NCBI GenBank assembly: GCA_902779575.1
Contig: CACZBW010000006.1
Coordinates: forward strand, 1 to 64,000
Direction: 5' to 3'
From: an uncultured Lachnospiraceae bacterium
GTDB lineage: Bacteria; Bacillota; Clostridia; Lachnospirales; Lachnospiraceae
DNA length: 64,000 nucleotides
Shown here: positions 24,364 through 32,113 of the stretch, piece after piece
Layout: each line of letters opens with the position of its first letter
Position numbering within the stretch: position 1 is the first letter of the stretch
Position numbers and translations under genes: made by a program
Notes under the pieces: model-generated
The model's database searches: none
The model's input: the letters and a program-made list of their open reading frames with translations, nothing else
Told to the model about the DNA's origin: nothing

Positions 24364-25227
24364 ATGACACTGGAAGAGATGAAAAAAAGAAAAACCGAGC
24401 TCGGCCTCACCAGTCAGATGATCTCTCAGATGTCAGGCGTACCGCTCGGAACGGTTCAGAAGATTTTCGCGGGAACTACCAAAGCGCCGCGAAGGCTCAC
24501 GATCCGGGCCCTGGAGAAAGTTCTTAGTCCGGGTGAGAGCACGGCGGACCGGTACACGCATGTGCAGGAAGAGAGCTTTCAGAGCGAAACACATCTGCCG
24601 CAGGACTGTGTACTCCGTGAAACCCCTGCTCCGTACGATATTGCGGTCCGGTCCGATTCAATCAACAGGGAGCCTCGGCATACGCTCGATGATTACTATG
24701 CGCTCCCGGACGATCAGCGTGTCGAACTGATCGACGGCGTCTTCTACGATATGGCGGCGCCGACCTTTCTTCACCAGCTGATCCTTTCGCATCTGTCAAT
24801 CCAGTTCTATGACTGTGCCGAACAGCATGATATGCCCTGTGAAGTATTCCAGTCACCTTGTGACGTCCGCCTGGACCGGGACAACTATACCGTGGTGCAG
24901 CCGGATCTTCTGGTAATCTGCGGCCCGCAGGATTACCTCCATATGAAGCGGCTGGAAGGCGCTCCTGATCTGGCTGTGGAGATTCTCTCTCCCTCCACCC
25001 GGTCGAAGGATATGATTCTGAAGCTGTATAAATACGAAAAAGCCGGCGTCCGGGAATACTGGATCGTTGACCCGGAACACCGGACCGTGACTGTTCATTT
25101 TTTTGATACGGATGTCTATGATCCGGTGCGCTACTCATTCCATGATCAGATCCCTGTTGGAATCTCGGAAGGAAAATGCTCCATAGATTTTTCCAGGATC
25201 GAGAGACGGCTTGCACAATATGAATAA
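24364..25227 (+). CDS. HTH domain fused to a Uma2-family PD-(D/E)XK nuclease-like domain
   Basis: 287 residues. Residues 1-60 are helical with an XRE-like helix-turn-helix: KRKTELGLTSQMISQMSGVP, GTVQKIFAG. Residues 105-285 are Uma2/DUF820: YYALPDDQRVELIDGVFYDM, VQPDLLVICGP, PDLAVEILSPSTRSKDMILK and KAGVREYWIVDP, which contain the D, E and K residues of the PD-(D/E)XK nuclease fold. Uma2 proteins are abundant, of unknown role, and usually lack an attached DNA-binding domain. GGAGG lies upstream of the ATG. Monogenic, on the plus strand between two minus-strand units. Confidence 0.87.
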   Translation: MTLEEMKKRKTELGLTSQMISQMSGVPLGTVQKIFAGTTKAPRRLTIRALEKVLSPGESTADRYTHVQEESFQSETHLPQDCVLRETPAPYDIAVRSDSINREPRHTLDDYYALPDDQRVELIDGVFYDMAAPTFLHQLILSHLSIQFYDCAEQHDMPCEVFQSPCDVRLDRDNYTVVQPDLLVICGPQDYLHMKRLEGAPDLAVEILSPSTRSKDMILKLYKYEKAGVREYWIVDPEHRTVTVHFFDTDVYDPVRYSFHDQIPVGISEGKCSIDFSRIERRLAQYE

Positions 25228-25237
25228 GCAGATCAGC

Positions 25238-25274
25238 AGAAAAAGAGGCTGCCGCAAACGCTTTGCGACAGCCT
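25238..25274 (-). terminator. Terminator of the infC-rpmI-rplT operon
   Basis: AGGCTGTCGCAAA pairs with TTTGCGGCAGCCT on the minus strand (one mismatch), followed by CTTTTTCTG, just after the rplT stop. Confidence 0.82.
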
Positions 25275-25297
25275 GTATCTTCCGATTCATTCACTTA

Positions 25298-25654
25298 TTA
25301 AGCAAGCTTGCCCTTCGCCATATCAGCCAGATCCGCGAATCCCTTTGCGTCATTGACTGCCATATCAGCCAGAACTTTGCGGTTCAGCTCGATACCGCAG
25401 AGCTTAAGGCCATACATGAATTTGCTGTAGGAAAGGCCGTTGATGCGTGCCGCCGCGTTGATGCGGGCGATCCACAGCTGACGGAACTGTCTCTTTCTCT
25501 CCTTGCGTCCCGCGTAAGCGCTGGTCAGAGCGCGCATGACGGACTGCTTGGCGATTCTGTACTGTTTGGAACGGGCTCCTCTGTAACCCTTTGCCAGCTT
25601 CAGGACTCTGTTATGTTTTTTCCTGGCGTTTAAGCCACCTTTAATTCTTGCCAT
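25298..25654 (-). CDS. rplT: 50S ribosomal protein L20
   Basis: 118 residues, standard length, starting [20 protein letters not shown] and containing [21 protein letters not shown]20 is an early 23S assembly protein and, in Firmicutes, represses its own operon through the infC leader. AGGAGG lies 7 bases before the ATG. Follows rpmI after 47 bases in the classical infC-rpmI-rplT order. Confidence 0.97.
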   Translation of the reverse strand: MARIKGGLNARKKHNRVLKLAKGYRGARSKQYRIAKQSVMRALTSAYAGRKERKRQFRQLWIARINAAARINGLSYSKFMYGLKLCGIELNRKVLADMAVNDAKGFADLADMAKGKLA

Positions 25655-25701
25655 TATCTTATCCTCCTAAAATATGCGAAAGCTGTATCCGATCCCGAAA
25701 A

Positions 25702-25899
25702 TCAGAGATACGGCAGGATCTTCTTCATGTTCTGTGCATTGGTCTGATCCGTAACAGTGGACTTGCGCAGATTTCTCTTCCTCTTGGTGGACTTCTTGGT
25801 TAAGATATGGCTCTTGTACGCCTTATTTCTCTTCAGCAGGCCGGTCCCGGTCTTCTTAAAACGTTTTGCAGCTGCTCTGCTTGTTTTCATCTTTGGCAT
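25702..25899 (-). CDS. rpmI: 50S ribosomal protein L35
   Basis: 65 residues, standard length, starting [20 protein letters not shown] and ending with [22 protein letters not shown] lies 8 bases before the ATG. Between infC and rplT. Confidence 0.97.
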   Translation of the reverse strand: MPKMKTSRAAAKRFKKTGTGLLKRNKAYKSHILTKKSTKRKRNLRKSTVTDQTNAQNMKKILPYL

Positions 25900-25919
25900 A
25901 GCGTTACATCCTCCTTTAA

Positions 25920-26429
25920 TCAGCTTTTCTTTGGTGACAAAATGACGGTAAGAGTTCTTCCCTCCTGCTTGATCGGCTTATCGACAGCTGCGATATCCTC
26001 ACAGGCTTTGGCGAAGTCCTCCAGAATATGTCTGCTGGCCTGCATATGAGCCATCTCGCGTCCTCGGAACCTCAGCGTGACCTTCACCTTGTTGCCTTTC
26101 TCAAGGAACTTGCGGGCATTGGTCATCTTCGTGTTCATGTCGTTCACATCAATATTGGGCGAAAGGCGAACTTCTTTCACCTCCACGATCTTCTGCTTTT
26201 TCCGGGCTTCTTTTTGTTTGCGGACCTGCTCATAACGGTACTTTCCGTAATCAATAATCTTGCATACAGGCGGCTTCGCCTGGGGAGCGATCTTGACCAG
26301 GTCAAGGTCTGCCTCTCTCGCAAGTTTCAAGGCATCAAAAGCAGACATGATGCCGAGCTGTTCTCCATGTTCTCCAACCAAACGAACCTCTCTGTCCCGG
26401 ATCTGTTCGTTAATCATTAAATCGCTAAT
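25920..26429 (-). CDS. infC: Translation initiation factor IF-3
   Basis: 169 residues. The N domain begins [20 protein letters not shown], and the C domain contains [22 protein letters not shown]-3 prevents subunit joining and checks the start codon. The best-placed start is ATT at 26429-26427, 9 bases from GGGAGG; the first ATG (26417) is 21 bases away, too far. IF-3 genes are known to use AUU so that IF-3 represses its own translation. A long leader with an attenuator hairpin and a consensus promoter precedes it. Confidence 0.94.
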   Translation of the reverse strand: MSDLMINEQIRDREVRLVGEHGEQLGIMSAFDALKLAREADLDLVKIAPQAKPPVCKIIDYGKYRYEQVRKQKEARKKQKIVEVKEVRLSPNIDVNDMNTKMTNARKFLEKGNKVKVTLRFRGREMAHMQASRHILEDFAKACEDIAAVDKPIKQEGRTLTVILSPKKS

Positions 26430-26655
26430 GGTTTTGCACCTCCCTTTATTGATATGATGCCGACGCTTCTTTGTCCTGCCCCTGTCCTGATTCCCTGTCT
26501 GCCTTATTCCCGGCAAACAGAAAAGCGGATAACACAGTTATCCGCTCAATGCCAAAATACACCCGCATATGCATACCGGGTGACAGCTATGAACCTCGAA
26601 TCGCGCCTCCGCGTCTGGGTGAGAGTGGATACTCTGCTTTCCTGTCTCAAAACAC
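26430..26655 (-). promoter_or_regulatory. Leader of infC-rpmI-rplT (probable L20-type leader)
   Basis: About 225 untranslated bases from the promoter to the ATT start. It contains CACCCG/CGGGTG around ATGCAT-rich loop bases (about 26560-26583) and a terminator hairpin. Position and architecture match L20-controlled leaders of Firmicutes; the L20-binding pseudoknot was not verified. Confidence 0.55.
26517..26547 (-). terminator. Attenuator hairpin in the infC leader
   Basis: AGCGGATAAC-TGT-GTTATCCGCT, a perfect 10-bp stem on the minus strand, followed by TTTCTGTTTG. It lies about 90 bases before the infC start, so it can cut off transcription of the operon. Confidence 0.75.
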
Positions 26656-26659
26656 AGGT

Positions 26660-26688
26660 AATTTATCACATCCCGGACCGCCTGTCAA
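26660..26688 (-). promoter_or_regulatory. Promoter of infC-rpmI-rplT
   Basis: TTGACA (26688-26683), 17-base spacer, TAAATT (26665-26660). Confidence 0.7.
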
Positions 26689-26822
26689 GGCGGAAATTAT
26701 GACTAATTATCGGAACTTCTCTCACGGCTGCTCTGTTCACGGCTCCTCACGGCAGGATGCGCACATTCCGCCCGGCAGTTTTGCCGTCTTAACGGAACAG
26801 CGTACAGACGCGTGAATGCTTT

Positions 26823-28667
26823 CTATATGGTGCCTTCTCCTTCCGTTTCTGTCTCCTCCTGTACGGTTACAACAGCTGCGGATGTGACTCCTTTCCCGGT
26901 ATTGGGCACAAAGGAGGAGTATACCACGTCCGCGAAAAAGACGAGCAGCAGGGCGATGCAGAGGGGCCAGAGTATTTTCGGCCTGATCCGTTCAAAGAGA
27001 TCGTCCAGCATCGGGGCCAGAACGTAGATAAAAGCGGTTCCGGCAATTCCGAACACCAGAAGCCCTTCCGCGCAGATGCGGCCGTTGAGATTGAGGTAAT
27101 AGCCGGAATAGTTCCACCATTTCTGCCCGTCGTGCAGGATCTCAAGCAGCCAGGAAGTAAAATATTCCACAAAGCCGCACAGCAGAACAATCAGCAGGAA
27201 CTCTTTGAAAACCTGTTTCCGGTAATAATACAGAACAACAAGCGCCAGAACGGCTCCTCCTCCGTAAATCGGAAGCCAGGGGCCGTGCAGGACTCCCCGG
27301 TTCGCGAATTCACCTGTCTGCAGCATGTGCAGCGCGACTTCCCAGATCCAGCCGACCGCGCATCCGGCGAAAAACAGGAGAATCAGGGAAGGAATGGAAT
27401 AATGGCGCAGGAATTCTCCCTCCTCAGTCTTTCTCCTCTTGTGGCTCTCCGCAATGGGGAAGAGTCTGGTCGGATATGTCCTGCCTGCCAGCGCTTCCCG
27501 GTACTCGGCAGTCTGCTGTTCCAGCATGGCCCGATCCCTGTATTGCTGTTCTCTCTCATCGTATGAGAGAACAATTCCGAAATATTTCTCCAGAAAGCCC
27601 CATACTCCCGGACGGGGCTGCGGCATTTCCCGGAAGCCTTCGGAAATTTCAGCGATATCCGCATACGCGGAATGCAGAACTCCGGGCGCAGCTGCCTCAA
27701 ACAGATAAAGGTCGTTCAGTCTCTGCGTTCCCTCTTCCTGCTTTTCCAGATATTCTTTCCGGATGCAGGCATAGTACTCCGCAAAGGCGGCTTCCCTGTA
27801 AGGATTGCTGAACAGAATGCCAACCATTCCGCCGGTCACGATAGACAGCAGGGTCCAGGGCAGAAGCGACAGCTCCATACGAAAAGCTTCCCATTTATGT
27901 CCCCTCATCATCTGCTGTGAAAGTCTGACCGCCTCCAGCGGGGAGAGATCCGGATTCTCCGCGACCAGGTAAGGCGCCAGCAGATAAGCATAGCGTTTCA
28001 CCGGAAACATCACGATCGTAAACAGCCACAGATAATTCAGCAGCATATACACTGCCATCGAAAGAGAAGCTTTTACATGCTTTTTGATCCGGTAGAGAAA
28101 AACAAAGCGCGAAAAAGGAATTTTCGCGTACAGACGGCCTTCCAGAAAAACCCTGCAGTAGGCCACGCGGTAGACATTACTTATAAAAAGCCAGAAAAGA
28201 ACCGATAGGCTGAATCCCAGAAAGGCCAGAAGGATCACCGACAGTTTTTTTGAGCTCAGAATGGTGTCCAGCAGAGTCAGGATCCGGAGCAGCAGCGTCC
28301 CGGAAGCAATCTGATTGACGACCGAAGCCAGCACGCCCCTTGAATGTCCGAGTTCCACTTTTCCGATATGGGTATCCCTGCCCTGATACATGTCGATCCT
28401 GTGCCGGACCGAATCCATCGCCCCGTCCAGGTTTCCGTTAATCAGGTCGTTTAAGACGGAAATTTCCCCGTAAGCTCCGCCGACCCCCAGGGCAGGTTCC
28501 ATGTCTCCGCCTCTTTCCTCCACCCGCTTCTGGATCCGCAGCAGATGAAGGGTATTCGCATATTCTGTTCCCAGGATCGCAGCAAGAAGACAGGCCGCGA
28601 CAAAGATCCAGTAATGTCCCTTCAGGGACTGCCATGCCCGCTTCCTGATTTCTTTTAACTCAACCAC
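26823..28667 (-). CDS. Membrane protein joining a DUF975-like part to a CmpB-type (ABC_trans_CmpB) domain
   Basis: 614 residues. The N-terminal half (residues 1-300) has four to six membrane helices and resembles DUF975 integral membrane proteins (LSPLEAVRLSQQMMRGHKWE, AFRMELSLLPWTLLSIVTGG, EAAFAEYYACIR). After a soluble linker (300-420), residues 430-590 match the putative type IV ABC-transporter family CmpB (FANRGVLHGPWLPIYGGGAV, FVEYFTSWLLEILHDGQKWW, YYLNLNGRICAEGLLVFGIA). Function unknown. The start is GTG at 28667 with GAGG 7 bases upstream. No ATPase gene lies next to it, so transport is doubtful. Downstream sequence to 26689 shows no clear terminator. Confidence 0.82.
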   Translation of the reverse strand: MVELKEIRKRAWQSLKGHYWIFVAACLLAAILGTEYANTLHLLRIQKRVEERGGDMEPALGVGGAYGEISVLNDLINGNLDGAMDSVRHRIDMYQGRDTHIGKVELGHSRGVLASVVNQIASGTLLLRILTLLDTILSSKKLSVILLAFLGFSLSVLFWLFISNVYRVAYCRVFLEGRLYAKIPFSRFVFLYRIKKHVKASLSMAVYMLLNYLWLFTIVMFPVKRYAYLLAPYLVAENPDLSPLEAVRLSQQMMRGHKWEAFRMELSLLPWTLLSIVTGGMVGILFSNPYREAAFAEYYACIRKEYLEKQEEGTQRLNDLYLFEAAAPGVLHSAYADIAEISEGFREMPQPRPGVWGFLEKYFGIVLSYDEREQQYRDRAMLEQQTAEYREALAGRTYPTRLFPIAESHKRRKTEEGEFLRHYSIPSLILLFFAGCAVGWIWEVALHMLQTGEFANRGVLHGPWLPIYGGGAVLALVVLYYYRKQVFKEFLLIVLLCGFVEYFTSWLLEILHDGQKWWNYSGYYLNLNGRICAEGLLVFGIAGTAFIYVLAPMLDDLFERIRPKILWPLCIALLLVFFADVVYSSFVPNTGKGVTSAAVVTVQEETETEGEGTI

Positions 28668-28696
28668 TACAAAACCTCATTTCCTGTTTACAGCAA

Positions 28697-28734
28697 CAGC
28701 CCCGCTGCAGAAAAAAACATCGCAGCGGGGACTG
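28697..28734 (-). terminator. GC-rich hairpin after the 56-residue protein gene
   Basis: CCCCGCTGC pairs with GCAGCGGGG (plus two more pairs outside a mismatch) around a T-rich loop, between the small gene and the DUF975-CmpB gene. No T-run follows, so termination is uncertain. Confidence 0.45.
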
Positions 28735-28753
28735 TGAAATCCGATTTTCTGAT

Positions 28754-28924
28754 TTATGCTGTCTGATTTTCATCTTCGGAGTTTTCTTCGTCTGTGCCAA
28801 ATGTGGCAGCCGCTTTTTCTGCGATATAGCGGGTATGCTTCTTAAGCAGCTTCACCCCGGAAACGATGACGCCCGCCGTCGCCGCAGCGACGAGAAGGGC
28901 TGCTTTTCTCTCTATACTTGTCAC
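28754..28924 (-). CDS. Small protein with one hydrophobic helix
   Basis: 56 residues: basic start MTSIERKAALLV, an alanine/valine-rich helix at residues 8-24 (ATAGVIVSGVKLL), a basic patch KKHTRYIAEKA and an acidic tail. It looks like a small membrane-associated protein; I recognise no family. The start is GTG at 28924 with a near-perfect AAAGGAGG 7 bases upstream, which strongly supports translation. It sits 21 bases after ydcF-like gene and ahead of the DUF975-CmpB gene, in the same direction. Confidence 0.72.
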   Translation of the reverse strand: MTSIERKAALLVAAATAGVIVSGVKLLKKHTRYIAEKAAATFGTDEENSEDENQTA

Positions 28925-28945
28925 AAAAACACCTCCTTTTATCTA

Positions 28946-29674
28946 TCAGATCTTCCCCTGGAGGAAAGACGTCACAAGCGCCGCGGTTTCCCGCACGATA
29001 TAATGAAGCTGCATGATCGGGTCCGATGCCGCCGGAATGCCGGCCGGATCTTCATAGCCCAGCTTCTTTGCCAGCAGCAGGGCTCTGCAGATGTGGAAAT
29101 TATTGGAAATAATCCCGCACCTTTTCTTCGCGCAGCCCGTCAGCCGGTCGGAAAACTCCAGATTCTCCTGTGTCGAGACAGAGCGGTCTTCCATAATCAG
29201 CCGTTCCGGATCAATCCCTCTCCCTGTCAGGTCGTTCCACATGCACTGCGCTTCCGATATATCTTCCCCGTCTCCCTGTCCGCCGGATAATATCAGAATT
29301 CCGTCCGGGCAGGCCTGCGCCCACGAAAAAGCGCGGTCCAGACGTTTTTTCAGCGCCCTCGAAGGAAGCGTCCCCTTTACCTGCGCGCCCAGTATAATCG
29401 CATAATCCGCCTCCTGCTGCGAGGATCCCTTCAGACCTCTCAGAACCGGGATACTCAGAATCAGGATCAGGCAGATCCCTGCCCCTGTCCCGAAAAGCAG
29501 GACTCTTCTCAAAAGAGGAAATAATCCCCTCTGGCCGAGAAAAGAAACTGCCAGAAACGCAGCGGAAAGCAGGATCCAGAACCAGGCAAAATCAGCTGAC
29601 GGTCCGGCATAGACCGCTATGGCCGCGTAATAAGCGAAGCAGACGACGCCGAGGATCAGGCAGATTCTGTCCAT
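28946..29674 (-). CDS. YdcF family (DUF218) membrane protein
   Basis: 242 residues. Three hydrophobic segments (residues 5-25, 30-48, 58-78) precede a DUF218 domain: ADYAIILGAQVKGTLPSRAL, GILILSGGQGDGEDISEAQC, MEDRSVSTQENLEFSDRL and GIISNNFHICRALLLAKKLG. Members such as SanA and ElyC affect envelope biogenesis, and E. coli YdcF binds S-adenosylmethionine; the role here is unknown. GGAGG precedes the ATG. It lies 43 bases after the SEC-C gene in the same direction. Confidence 0.9.
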   Translation of the reverse strand: MDRICLILGVVCFAYYAAIAVYAGPSADFAWFWILLSAAFLAVSFLGQRGLFPLLRRVLLFGTGAGICLILILSIPVLRGLKGSSQQEADYAIILGAQVKGTLPSRALKKRLDRAFSWAQACPDGILILSGGQGDGEDISEAQCMWNDLTGRGIDPERLIMEDRSVSTQENLEFSDRLTGCAKKRCGIISNNFHICRALLLAKKLGYEDPAGIPAASDPIMQLHYIVRETAALVTSFLQGKI

Positions 29675-29717
29675 TCAATCACCCCGCCTCCATACAGACT
29701 GCCGCCGGGACAGATCG

Positions 29718-30269
29718 TTACTCCTCCTGTCCGGCGAGCATCTCCTGGAGTTCCTGCTCGAGCTGCGGAGTCCTTCCGTGGCAGATCTTATACTTTTTGC
29801 CGCTTCCGCACGGGCACGGATCGTTGCGGCCGATCTTCTTCGGCTTAATAATCGTGTTCATCTTCTTGGCTTCCAGATACAGCTTCTTTCTGGTCTCCTC
29901 GTCAAAAATGCTGTTCCAGCCTTCCAGATTATATAGCCAGTCCGCTTTCGCGTCGACCATATTCCGGTAGAGCATCTCCTTGTCAAAACCGAGATTGACA
30001 ACCGTATCCTCTTCCATTGTCTCAAGCGGATTCTTCTCTTTCAGGGAATCATTGATTCCGTCAAGGAAGCCGACCATCGTCTGAACCGGGATCTCATACT
30101 TCTCCGCCAGCTCTTTCACGGTTCCGCTGACCACTTCATCCGGGTTGGCCAGAAGCTGCTCATAGATCCCTTTCTCGACCAGGAAATAATCCTGCCAGAA
30201 CTGCTGCATCTGCTTCTTGTCGGCTTTTGAATTATAAGCGACCTCTCTCCATGCTTCCAATAATGCCAT
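29718..30269 (-). CDS. SEC-C motif protein
   Basis: 183 residues. Residues 1-140 are helical ([40 protein letters not shown]) and match a small Firmicutes family; residues 145-165 form a SEC-C zinc-binding motif, [20 protein letters not shown], with the C-x-C-x8-C-H ligands. SEC-C occurs at the end of SecA and on many ribosome- or chaperone-linked proteins, so a zinc-dependent binding role is likely. GAGGG lies upstream of the ATG. It is the first gene after a promoter with a leader of about 290 bases. Confidence 0.85.
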   Translation of the reverse strand: MALLEAWREVAYNSKADKKQMQQFWQDYFLVEKGIYEQLLANPDEVVSGTVKELAEKYEIPVQTMVGFLDGINDSLKEKNPLETMEEDTVVNLGFDKEMLYRNMVDAKADWLYNLEGWNSIFDEETRKKLYLEAKKMNTIIKPKKIGRNDPCPCGSGKKYKICHGRTPQLEQELQEMLAGQEE

Positions 30270-30408
30270 AATTGTACCCTCTTCTCTTCTTTGTCTGTCC
30301 TTCGCCCGGATCTCTTTTTCCAGACCAATGCCGGACTGTACCGCAACGCCGGCGGCACGCGTTCAGCATGTTCCGAAACGAATCCCGGCCAGGCTTTCGT
30401 TTTCTCAG

Positions 30409-30528
30409 CGCCGGAACCCGCAGCCTGCTCAGCACTGCCGGAATATTCACGTATCCTGTTCTGTAATGCCGGAAGATTCACGCGGCCTGCTTGGCGCTGC
30501 CGGAAACAACCCGCGCCCGGGCGCTGTG
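30409..30528. repeat. 31-bp tandem repeat (minisatellite) in the SEC-C gene leader
   Basis: Four imperfect copies beginning CGCCGGAACC (30409, 27 bases), TGCCGGAATA (30436), TGCCGGAAGA (30467) and TGCCGGAAAC (30498). The middle two are exactly 31 bases and share TGCCGGAAnATTCACG followed by CCTG. They lie within the transcribed leader between the promoter at 30567-30595 and the SEC-C start; the rest of 30270-30566 shows a small GCCGC/GCGGC hairpin (30543-30558) and no convincing gene. Confidence 0.75.
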
Positions 30529-30566
30529 TCTTTCTTAAATAAGCCGCCTGAAAGCGGCACCGTCAC

Positions 30567-30595
30567 AGTATACCGTATTCATACCGCTTTTTCAA
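30567..30595 (-). promoter_or_regulatory. Promoter of the SEC-C/YdcF unit
   Basis: TTGAAA (30595-30590), 17-base spacer, TATACT (30572-30567). Confidence 0.72.
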
Positions 30596-30616
30596 GATTC
30601 CCTTCTCTTCCCTTCT

Positions 30617-30644
30617 TTGCGGATAAGGGAAAATATGCTAAACT
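30617..30644 (+). promoter_or_regulatory. Possible promoter of the 79-residue membrane protein gene
   Basis: TTGCGG, 16-base spacer, TGC-TAAACT on the plus strand, divergent from the SEC-C promoter and about 125 bases before the ATG. Confidence 0.45.
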
Positions 30645-30770
30645 CGTCGGAGAATGATGAGCATCCGGTCTTCGGGAATCACCGTTGTCCGGTCAGCCGC
30701 TTCCGTATGAAATCCCGGAAAGTTCCGGTGTCCGGCATTTTCTGATGTCTTTTTATGAAAGGAATCCCGT

Positions 30771-31010
30771 ATGAAATCCGCAAAACGCATCCTGGCTCTA
30801 GCCGCAGCTGTTGTAATCCTCGGCCTTTACGTGATCACATTTTTCCTCGGCGTATTCGGCAGTCCGAACACAAAGAACTGGCTGATGGCGTCCGTGGTCA
30901 TGACAGTCGTCGTCCCGGTCCTGATCTACGCCATGTTCCTGGTCGCCCGCATTCTTTCCGGGCGCGGCGCTTCCGGCGGCGGGGAAAAAGAAGACCGGGA
31001 AAAGGATTAA
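30771..31010 (+). CDS. Small two-helix membrane protein of unknown function
   Basis: 79 residues: KR-rich start, helix one (ILALAAAVVILGLYVITFFL), a short loop, helix two (SVVMTVVVPVLIYAMFLVAR), then a glycine-rich charged tail ending in KEDREKD. AAGGA lies 9 bases before the ATG. I recall similar proteins in Lachnospiraceae but no role. One of the few plus-strand genes; converges with the DUF6077-like gene. Confidence 0.75.
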   Translation: MKSAKRILALAAAVVILGLYVITFFLGVFGSPNTKNWLMASVVMTVVVPVLIYAMFLVARILSGRGASGGGEKEDREKD

Positions 31011-31029
31011 TTTCCCGCTCCGGCTTTCC

Positions 31030-31998
31030 TCAGACTTTCGTAAGGCCGAAACGGTAGATATCGTAACCGGCGCTCTGCGTCACAAGTTCACAGCCGCTTC
31101 TTTCAAGAAGCAGGCGGTTTGCCAGTTCGCTCTCCACAATCAGATAATCGGTTCCCGTCTTTTTCAGGCACCTTCTCATCTGTTTTTCCGTGACGGTATC
31201 ATCCAGTCCGTACATACCGCGCAGGATCAGGGCGCACTGCCTGTAGGTCCTGTTTCCTTTATAGCTGAGGCCCGTAGACCTGTTCCCTTCATAGTAAAGG
31301 CGCATATTGCGGTCAAAGCTGAGCGCGATCCCCGCATCGTACTGCCGTACGGCAAATTCCAGCTTAAAAGGAAAGATGCACCTGGGCAGCGCTGCCGCAA
31401 AAAGCTCCGCGCCTTCCGCGCTTTTCAGGTCTGCCCCGGCAAGCGTTTCCGCCGAAGCGGCATACTCCTCTGTTTTCTCATAATCTTCATGCACTGCGCT
31501 GCACAGGCCCGGAATCGCGCCGTCCACTTTATAGACGTTCGTCGGAAGAGCTGTCCTGCTGCGCAGGTTTTCCACGCCCGGATTCAGCGGCACCAGGAAG
31601 ACCAGTGCGGCCAGGCAGATTGCAAAAAGCAGCAGGCCGAGCCAGCGTTTTTTCTGTCTCGTCCAGAGCAGGGTCAGATAATAGGCCGCTCCCACTGTAA
31701 GCGGGAATACCCAGAATACCCGGTAATAAACCGTCGTCATGCCGAAGCGCGGGACGATCTTTCTCACCGGAAACGGATTGCAGACCGTCAGCCCCATGCA
31801 GATCATGATCAGCCAGAAGACTTTGGTCACAGGCCACTCATCTCCCGCCCGCACTGTTTTCATTTTTCCCGCAAAAACCAGATAAGCCGCCATGCCGCAT
31901 AAGATTACGGCAAAAAACGGCCAGCTGAGGCCCATATATACTTTCAGACATTCCGGCACGAACCGCAGCCCGAAAGCGGAAACTGTTACTCCAGTCAC
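31030..31998 (-). CDS. Membrane protein resembling the C-terminal part of DUF6077 proteins
   Basis: 322 residues. Four hydrophobic helices (residues 22-45, 58-75, 90-112, 118-136) precede a soluble domain of about 180 residues ending TDYLIVESELANRLLLERSG. This layout matches the C-terminal half of DUF6077 membrane proteins, whose N-terminal half is encoded by the gene just upstream. The start is GTG at 31998 behind AAAGGAAAGGA; a stop lies directly before it in frame. The 115-base gap to the upstream gene contains no coding continuation, so the two may be pieces of a split gene or two subunits. A glycan-related or polymer-export role is conceivable but unsupported. Confidence 0.6.
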   Translation of the reverse strand: MTGVTVSAFGLRFVPECLKVYMGLSWPFFAVILCGMAAYLVFAGKMKTVRAGDEWPVTKVFWLIMICMGLTVCNPFPVRKIVPRFGMTTVYYRVFWVFPLTVGAAYYLTLLWTRQKKRWLGLLLFAICLAALVFLVPLNPGVENLRSRTALPTNVYKVDGAIPGLCSAVHEDYEKTEEYAASAETLAGADLKSAEGAELFAAALPRCIFPFKLEFAVRQYDAGIALSFDRNMRLYYEGNRSTGLSYKGNRTYRQCALILRGMYGLDDTVTEKQMRRCLKKTGTDYLIVESELANRLLLERSGCELVTQSAGYDIYRFGLTKV

Positions 31999-32113
31999 TC
32001 AGACACATCCTTTCCTTTATAACCGCCCCCGTCTCCGGTCGGCAGTGAAATATCCGCTCCCATAAAAATGCGGCTATCCCGCATCCGTTCCGGGGCATCC
32101 CCGGCTCATCCGG

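Noticed and set aside
26430-26655. infC leader considered as a lysine riboswitch because of GAGGCGCGA-like bases
   Set aside because: The conserved lysine riboswitch core is missing and the downstream genes fit L20/IF-3 control.
30409-30528. 31-bp repeats considered as a CRISPR array
   Set aside because: Copies are directly adjacent with no spacers, diverge from each other and no cas genes are present.
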